Source: CAVOOW01 sp963697675 | GTDB lineage: Bacteria; Actinomycetota; Actinomycetes; JACCUZ01 | Length of the DNA: 64,000 bases | Reading direction: 5' to 3' | Assembly (NCBI GenBank): GCA_963697675.1 | Contig: CAVOOW010000004.1 | Coordinates: 248,001 to 312,000, forward strand | Shown here: one piece after another, positions 58,901 through 64,000 of the stretch | Layout: every line of letters begins with the position of its first letter | Numbering within the stretch: position 1 is the stretch's first letter | Program-made: the position numbers and the translations under genes | The notes under the pieces: generated by a model | Seen by the model: only the letters and a program-made list of their open reading frames with translations | Databases searched by the model: none | Told to the model about the DNA's origin: nothing

Positions 58901-59247
58901 CAGGGCCTCCGGTCGAGGGCGACCGTCACGAGGACGGGCGTGGCGATCACGGCGAGCAGGGCGGCGGTGAAGCGCAGCCACCAGTCATCGGTGAGCAGCC
59001 ACACGATGAGCTGCGAGGCGAAGACCAGGCAGAGGATCACCCCGTTCTGCGCGCGCCTGCGCCGCGCGAGGAGGCTTTCCTGACGCCGCCAACGCCGCCG
59101 GTGCCGCAGTCGGGGCGCCACGGGAGCGAGAGCGCGCCGCCGGTCCTGGCGCCGTTCCACGCGGGCCCGACGGCGCTGAGCCGCCACGCGTCGTACGGCT
59201 GCCGCTTGTTCTCGCTCGTCACGCCGGCGGGCGCGGTCCTTGCTCAT
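58900..59247 (-). CDS. Arginine-rich small membrane protein between hisH and hisA
   Basis: A 115-residue protein. The first about 65 residues are extremely basic (MSKDRARRRDEREQAAAVRR and more Arg blocks), then two short hydrophobic helices follow (NGVILCLVFASQLIVWLL and FTAALLAVIATPVLVTVAL). ATGA overlap with hisH and TGATG overlap with hisA embed it in the his operon. Similar proteins appear at this place in other actinobacteria; its role is unknown. Confidence 0.8.
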   Translation of the reverse strand: MSKDRARRRDEREQAAAVRRVAAQRRRARVERRQDRRRALAPVAPRLRHRRRWRRQESLLARRRRAQNGVILCLVFASQLIVWLLTDDWWLRFTAALLAVIATPVLVTVALDRRP

Positions 59248-59889
59248 GCCGACAGCGTCCGCACCCAGTTGGCGAGCAACCGCGCGCCAGCCGCAGCGGA
59301 CTTCTCCGGGTGGAACTGGGTCGCGGACAGCGCGCCGTTCTCGACGGCTGCCAGGAACGGTTCCCCGTGCTCGGCCCAGGTCAGCGCCGGCTCGGGGACG
59401 TCCTCGACCGCGGGGACCCGCCAGGCCCGCGCCGCATAGGAGTGCACGAAGTAGAACCGCTCGCGCTCGACGCCCGTCGAACAACGTGCTGCCCTGCGCC
59501 GCGGTGACGGTGTTCCACCCCATGTGCGGCAGGACAGGGGCGGTGAGCCGGTCGACCGTGCCGGGCCACTCGCCGCAGCCCTCGGTCACCACACCGCGCT
59601 CGTCGCCGGTCTCGAACAGCACCTGCATCCCGACGCAGATGCCCAGGACCGGGCGTCCGTCGGCCAGTCGCTTCGCGATGATCTCCGGCCCGCCGACCCC
59701 GCGCAGGCCCGCCATGCAGGCAGAGAACGCACCGACTCCGGGGACGACGAGCCCGTCGGCCTCCTGCGCGGCGCGCGGATCGGCGCTGACCACGGTGTCG
59801 GCGCCCGCGGCAGCGAGGGCACGCTCCGCCGAGCGGAGGTTGCCCGAGCCATGATCGAGTACGACGACGCGTGGCGGGGACACGCGCAC
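59244..59889 (-). pseudogene. hisH: Imidazole glycerol phosphate synthase glutamine amidotransferase subunit (one frameshift as read)
   Basis: Class I glutaminase supplying ammonia to HisF. The N-terminal part is intact: VVVLDHGSGNLRSAERALAA, LVVPGVGAFSACMAGL and the nucleophile elbow PVLGICVGMQVLFETGDE (Cys near residue 84), then LPHMGWNTVT. Near 59473 an extra G breaks the frame after STLFDG; the correct continuation ERERFYFVHSYAAR and the catalytic His/Glu block ATQFHPEKSAAAG are in the next frame to the stop at 59244. Joined length is about 214 aa, normal for HisH, and a genuine loss would cause histidine auxotrophy on ammonia-poor medium. A second GTG at 59883 is a possible start. Confidence 0.88.
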
Positions 59890-59954
59890 AAGGCTACGGG
59901 AATGTGACCATCGATCCTCTGGCGCCCGGCGGCCGCGCGGAGTAGGAATCAGCC

Positions 59955-60158
59955 GTGGACTCGATGCGGCATGAGCGCGACGTGGGGCGCCGCCTGCACG
60001 AGGAATCGATCAGGCTCCAGCAGCGCCTGGCCATGGTCCCGCTTCCGATGGAGGAACCGAAGGGTCACCCCCTGCTGCGCACCATGGCGGCGCTGCTCGC
60101 CACATTCGTGCTGATCGGGCTCGCCGTCGTGCTGCTCCCGCCAGGCACCAGCGCCTGA
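59955..60158 (+). CDS. Small single-helix membrane protein (67 aa)
   Basis: A 67-residue protein starting with GTG: a charged N-terminal half (MRHERDVGRRLHEESIRLQQ) and one membrane helix (MAALLATFVLIGLAVVLLPPG) at the end. Codon use is typical for the window. It lies divergent from hisH and 63 bp before the GGDEF-EAL gene. No family was recognised. Confidence 0.55.
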   Translation: MDSMRHERDVGRRLHEESIRLQQRLAMVPLPMEEPKGHPLLRTMAALLATFVLIGLAVVLLPPGTSA

Positions 60159-60221
60159 CAAGTAACAGCGAGTCACCTCCTGCGGGTCAAGGTCACCAGC
60201 GAACCCGCCGATGCTCGATCC

Positions 60222-62510
60222 ATGCGACGAATCGGTGTCGTGAGCGCGGAGACGGAAGCGCTCCCAGGGCGGTGGCGAGTCGCCGTACCGCTGCTTCTGA
60301 CGGTCCAGTGGGTCCTGATCGTGATCTACGCGGTCCTGCTGGTGCTGCCCGGCCTCGGGGTGACGGGGTGGCCACGCGACGTCCTGGTCGGCAATCTGGT
60401 CTACGCCGCCCCCGCCGTGGTCATCATGGCTCGCGCGCTGTTGGTGCCCGCCGACCGGACGTGGTGCCTGCTGCTCGTCTGCGGCATGGTGAGCTTCCTC
60501 AGCGGCAACCTGGTCTTCCTCTGGATCGAGCGGCTGGGCGATCCCCCCTTCCCGTCGTGGGCGGACCTCGGCTACGTGGGCGTCTACCCGTTCGTGATCG
60601 CCGCCCTGCTCGTGTCCCTACGGGCCCGGATGGGACGGATGCGGCAGAGCATCGCTCTCGACGCGGTGGTCGGGGCGCTGGCCGCCGCCACGGTGTGCGG
60701 CTGGATCATCACGCCGCTGGCCCGGTCGTTCGACCTCCCGACGCTGCAGCTGGTGGTCAGCGTCGCCTGTCCCGTGGGCGATGTTCTCGTCATGTCGGCG
60801 GTCGTGGGAGTGCTCGCCGTGACAGGCGGGCGGCCGGGCGGGTTCTATCCCTACCTGATCGCCGGCCTGGCGATCTTCGCCGTGGCCGACACCGTGTACA
60901 CCTACCGGGTCTCGTTCGACGCCTACCAGGTCGGGCAGCCGCTGGACGCCCTCTGGGCCCTGGGCATGGTCGTCGTCGCCCACGGGGTCTGGCGTGGGTC
61001 ACCGCGTGAGTCCCGGCCCGAGGTCGGCCTCGCGTCGTTGTGGGTCGTCGGTCTGGCCGCCCTGGTGGCGCTCGTCGTGCTGACCGTCGCGCCGCCCGCT
61101 CACGCTCCGTACATCGTGATCCTGCTCGCGGCGGGCACGCTGCTCGCCTGCGGTGGCCGCACGGTCGAGGCCTTCGCCCGGGTTCGTGACCTGGCGGCCG
61201 TGCGCAAGCAGGCGCTGACCGACGACCTGACCCAGGTGGGCAACCGGCGCCTGCTCTACCAGCGCACGGAGGAGGCGATGCTCAACCGCGCGGTGGGTCG
61301 CTCGGTGGCGCTCATCCTGCTCGACCTCGACCGCTTCAAGGAGGTCAACGACTCCTTGGGCCACCACGCGGGAGACGAGCTGCTGCAAGTCGTCGGACGG
61401 CGCTTCGCCGCCGAGATCGCACCGTTCGGTCGCGACCTGCTGCTGGCCCGGCTGGGCGGGGACGAGTTCGCGGTGCTGGTGCCCGATGTCGACCTGGAAC
61501 AGGCCCAGGCCGTGGCACAGCGCCTGCACGACTGCCTCATCGAGCCGGTGCAGCTCGAGAACATCGAGCTGCACACCAATGCCAGTGTCGGTCTCGCGTT
61601 GTCCCCCGCGCATGCGGACAACCGGTCCGACCTGCTGCGCAGCGCGGACCTCGCGATGTATCACGCCAAGCGCGGCGGTCGCGGGGTCGCGGTGTTCGAG
61701 CCCGGCCTGCTCCGCATCACCCGCGATCGTCTGGAGATGGCCGAGTATCTGCAGCAGGGCATGCGGCGCGGCGAGCTCGAGGTGCACTACCAGCCGCAGA
61801 TCGACCCACAGGGGGGCGTCCCCAGCGTCGAGGCTCTGGTGCGCTGGCAGCACCCGACGCTGGGCATGGTCGCACCGGACGTCTTCCTGCCGATCGCCGA
61901 GGAACGCCGGCTGATGCCGGACCTGACGCGGTTCGTGCTCGACACGGCACTGGGTGACTGCGCCCGGTGGCGCGCACTGGGGCACCCGATGACGGTCGCC
62001 GTCAACCTGTCTGCCCCCGACCTGCTCGACGTCGGCCTCCCGGCGCGAGTCACCCGCCTGCTCGCGAAGCACCACCTCACTCCGGACGCGCTCGTCCTCG
62101 AGATCACCGAGACCACCGTCATGACCGACCCTGTCCAGGCGCACGAGACGCTCTACAACCTGCGCAAGCTCGGCCTCGAGCTCGCGGTCGACGACTACGG
62201 AACGGGCCACTGCTCGCTGGACTACCTGCGCCGCCTGCCGGTGCAGGAGCTCAAGCTGGACCGCTCGTTCGTCCTGCATGCGGCCACCGACGCCAAGGAC
62301 GCCGCGATCGTGACCTCCACGGTGCAGCTGACCCGCGCCCTCGGCCTGCGGATGGTCGGCGAGGGGGTCGAGGACGAAGAGGTCGCGGCCCTGCTCTTCG
62401 CCGCCGGTGTCGACCGCGTCCAGGGCTGGCACTACGCCCGGGCCATGCCCGCCGACGACCTGCTCACCTGGTGCACGGACCGGCAGACCGAGCTCAGCCG
62501 AGTCGTCTAG
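60222..62510 (+). CDS. Membrane-bound GGDEF-EAL protein (cyclic-di-GMP turnover)
   Basis: A 762-residue signalling protein. Residues 1 to about 310 hold about nine membrane helices with no known sensor domain. A GGDEF domain follows (ALTDDLTQVGNRRLLYQR, DLDRFKEVNDSLGHHAGD, and the full motif RLGGDEFAVL near residue 412, so cyclase activity is possible), then an EAL domain with SVEALVRWQHP near residue 537, NLSAPDL, LEITETTVM, DDYGTGHCSLDYLRRLPVQ and KLDRSFV. The catalytic residues of both domains look intact, so it may make or break cyclic-di-GMP depending on signal. Confidence 0.93.
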   Translation: MRRIGVVSAETEALPGRWRVAVPLLLTVQWVLIVIYAVLLVLPGLGVTGWPRDVLVGNLVYAAPAVVIMARALLVPADRTWCLLLVCGMVSFLSGNLVFLWIERLGDPPFPSWADLGYVGVYPFVIAALLVSLRARMGRMRQSIALDAVVGALAAATVCGWIITPLARSFDLPTLQLVVSVACPVGDVLVMSAVVGVLAVTGGRPGGFYPYLIAGLAIFAVADTVYTYRVSFDAYQVGQPLDALWALGMVVVAHGVWRGSPRESRPEVGLASLWVVGLAALVALVVLTVAPPAHAPYIVILLAAGTLLACGGRTVEAFARVRDLAAVRKQALTDDLTQVGNRRLLYQRTEEAMLNRAVGRSVALILLDLDRFKEVNDSLGHHAGDELLQVVGRRFAAEIAPFGRDLLLARLGGDEFAVLVPDVDLEQAQAVAQRLHDCLIEPVQLENIELHTNASVGLALSPAHADNRSDLLRSADLAMYHAKRGGRGVAVFEPGLLRITRDRLEMAEYLQQGMRRGELEVHYQPQIDPQGGVPSVEALVRWQHPTLGMVAPDVFLPIAEERRLMPDLTRFVLDTALGDCARWRALGHPMTVAVNLSAPDLLDVGLPARVTRLLAKHHLTPDALVLEITETTVMTDPVQAHETLYNLRKLGLELAVDDYGTGHCSLDYLRRLPVQELKLDRSFVLHAATDAKDAAIVTSTVQLTRALGLRMVGEGVEDEEVAALLFAAGVDRVQGWHYARAMPADDLLTWCTDRQTELSRVV

Positions 62511-62615
62511 CTCCGCTGCCCTAACGGGTAGACCCGCGATCACCCCGTATCAACGCGCTTCAGCATGCCTCTGGACATTTCAAGCGTCCAATCGCATAGC
62601 GCAGGGGGAATGTAG

Positions 62616-64000
62616 ATGCCTACCAAGAAAGAATCTGCCGACTTCGTTGTCGAGCACGAGCGCAGCCAGTTCCACGGACTTCTCGCCGCGAACCCGAACT
62701 ACTTCGGGACACTGCCCGAGCTCGGCTTCCCGGTCCAGCTGGACAAGAAAGGCGACACGGCGTACGAGGCGTTGTCCTGCGTTTCGTTCAGCCCGGAAAG
62801 AGACCGGCTCGAGGCCACCGTCGAGATCCGCCGACCGTTCGGCTACTCCGGCAACCTGTGCTCGCCGGGCTCTCACGAGCACGTCCGCTTCTACATCAGC
62901 TATGACGAGGGCGGCAGCTGGACCGATGTGGGTGTGTCCAGCATCAGCGTCCACGACATCCCCGCGGGCACGAGCTGCGACGGCACCACCTGGCCGCCGC
63001 TCTCCTACGTCTGCGGTGTCGACCTGGCGCCACGGCGCAACTGGTGCGGGTTCCCCGTCCTGCCGCTCGTGCGGGCCATCCTGTCGTGGGAGATCGTCCC
63101 CGACCCGGACAGCCCCGACCAGGCGCCGATCTGGGGCGACGTGCACGAGTGCCACGTCCAGATCAAGCCGCGCCGCTTCATCTTCAAGGACCTCGCTGCG
63201 GTGATCGGCGAGGAGGCCGTCCTCAAGCTGCCGCCCTACCTGCTGCAGGAGGTGCCGTCGCCGATCCCGGACCCGGGCCCGCTGACCCCGCTGCAGCTGC
63301 CCGAGCTGGCCAAGCTCTACTCCGCCAAGACCAAGGCCAAGGCTACCGAACTCGTTCCGCAGCACCGTTTTGCGTTGCCGCACCTCGCGGCGGCGGAGCA
63401 GGCCGGCGCACAGACGGTGACGTCGTTCGTCGCACCGGCCCAGGTGGCCCAGGCGCTCAAGATCGACCTCTCGGACATCCTGAAGCAGCTCGAGAACACG
63501 GCCGGCAACACGACCTACGAGGAGCTCGAGTGCCTCGGGCTGGACAACAACACCGACCAGATCGTCGGCTCGTTCCGGGTCAAGCGGCCGAGCGGGTTCT
63601 CCGGCGGTCCGTGCACGGCAGGCAGCACGGAGTACGTGGCCTACTGGGCCGACTTCGGCGATGACTGCACGTACTCCTACCTCGGCACGGTCGAGGTCAA
63701 GACGCACGACTACGACCGGCTCCCGGACGGCGGCCTGTGCTACGCAGCCCCGTTGCCCGTCGACCTCGGCGCGTTCCGCCGCGAGTGCAGCACCCCGGTC
63801 ATCGGTCGCGTACGCGCCGTCCTGTCCTGGGGAACGCCGCCGTCGACCACCGACCCGGACGCCGTGCCGCACTGGGGCAACCGCCTCGACGTGCACGTGC
63901 AGCTCCGGCCGGGTCACCCCTACGACGGGACCGCGCGGTTCACGATCGTCGGCGGCGTGGCTGCGGCTTCGGTCGACCTGGCCTCCGGGATGACGTTGCC
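62616..64000 (+). CDS. Protein with two copies of an unknown beta-rich domain (3' end beyond window)
   Basis: The reading frame is open to the window edge (461 codons). GGGGGA eight bases before the ATG at 62616 supports the start. There is no signal peptide. Two related units stand at about residues 49-186 and 300-434: each begins TxYExL-C, continues RPFGYSGNLCSPGS or RPSGFSGGPCTAGS, then HVRFYISYDEGGSW or YVAYWADFGDDCTY, and ends RAILSWE...WGDVHE or RAVLSWG...WGNRLDVHVQL. Conserved Cys, Pro and Trp positions suggest a folded beta domain. I do not recognise the family and assign no function. Confidence 0.75.
   Translation, partial: MPTKKESADFVVEHERSQFHGLLAANPNYFGTLPELGFPVQLDKKGDTAYEALSCVSFSPERDRLEATVEIRRPFGYSGNLCSPGSHEHVRFYISYDEGGSWTDVGVSSISVHDIPAGTSCDGTTWPPLSYVCGVDLAPRRNWCGFPVLPLVRAILSWEIVPDPDSPDQAPIWGDVHECHVQIKPRRFIFKDLAAVIGEEAVLKLPPYLLQEVPSPIPDPGPLTPLQLPELAKLYSAKTKAKATELVPQHRFALPHLAAAEQAGAQTVTSFVAPAQVAQALKIDLSDILKQLENTAGNTTYEELECLGLDNNTDQIVGSFRVKRPSGFSGGPCTAGSTEYVAYWADFGDDCTYSYLGTVEVKTHDYDRLPDGGLCYAAPLPVDLGAFRRECSTPVIGRVRAVLSWGTPPSTTDPDAVPHWGNRLDVHVQLRPGHPYDGTARFTIVGGVAAASVDLASGMTL

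Overview
The window is high-GC DNA (around 70 percent by eye) from an actinobacterium. Support comes from single-copy actinobacterial neighbourhoods: hisI, trpE, a Trp-region membrane protein, a HGxxPAAW protein, trpC, trpB, trpA and lgt in order; gltB, gltD, pyk, an ANTAR response regulator and polA on the same side; and a very large AftD-like arabinofuranosyltransferase with a DUF2613-like peptide. The genus cannot be read from the sequence; a Nocardioidaceae- or Intrasporangiaceae-like actinomycete is a guess.

Layout. 1-16.8 kb is an envelope glycan locus. It holds a GT4 on the plus strand, then a tightly coupled minus-strand operon (AftD-like enzyme, GT2, GT4, methyltransferase, polytopic protein, DUF2613-like peptide), then a plus-strand flippase and acyltransferase, then methyltransferases, a small membrane protein and a lipoprotein hydrolase. 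16.8-24 kb carries a lytic transglycosylase, polA, a thioesterase, a GNAT acetyltransferase and an AraC-type regulator with a striking operator candidate. 24-29.4 kb is a branched-chain amino acid ABC operon (livK-livH-livM-livG-livF). 29.5-34.9 kb is a CGNR regulator divergent from an FtsX-like permease and an ATPase with two ABC domains. 34.8-38.7 kb has the ANTAR regulator, tRNA-Leu(CAA), a free-standing LAGLIDADG-like protein, pyruvate kinase and a DJ-1/PfpI protein. 38.8-54.4 kb is glutamate synthase, a VIT1-like transporter, lgt and the trp/hisI block. 54.6-64 kb holds a ParA-like ATPase, a TIGR03085 protein, hisH-hisA-ridA-hisF, a GGDEF-EAL protein and an incomplete two-repeat protein.

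Two themes cross these regions. First, at least nine genes, including hisH, livK, both genes of the FtsX-type ABC system and the ParA-like ATPase, are interrupted by what look like single-base indels, about a dozen in all, mostly in GC-rich stretches. Because housekeeping genes are hit, sequencing or assembly error is the simplest explanation, so these genes should not be read as decayed without re-sequencing. Second, intergenic gaps carry several unrelated families of nested, long-stem palindromes (38.7, 45.0, 52.5-52.9 and 56.8-57.0 kb). Two families are present as small arrays with a basic unit of 46-47 bp. They look like REP/REPIN-type elements and are the most likely undescribed structure in the window.
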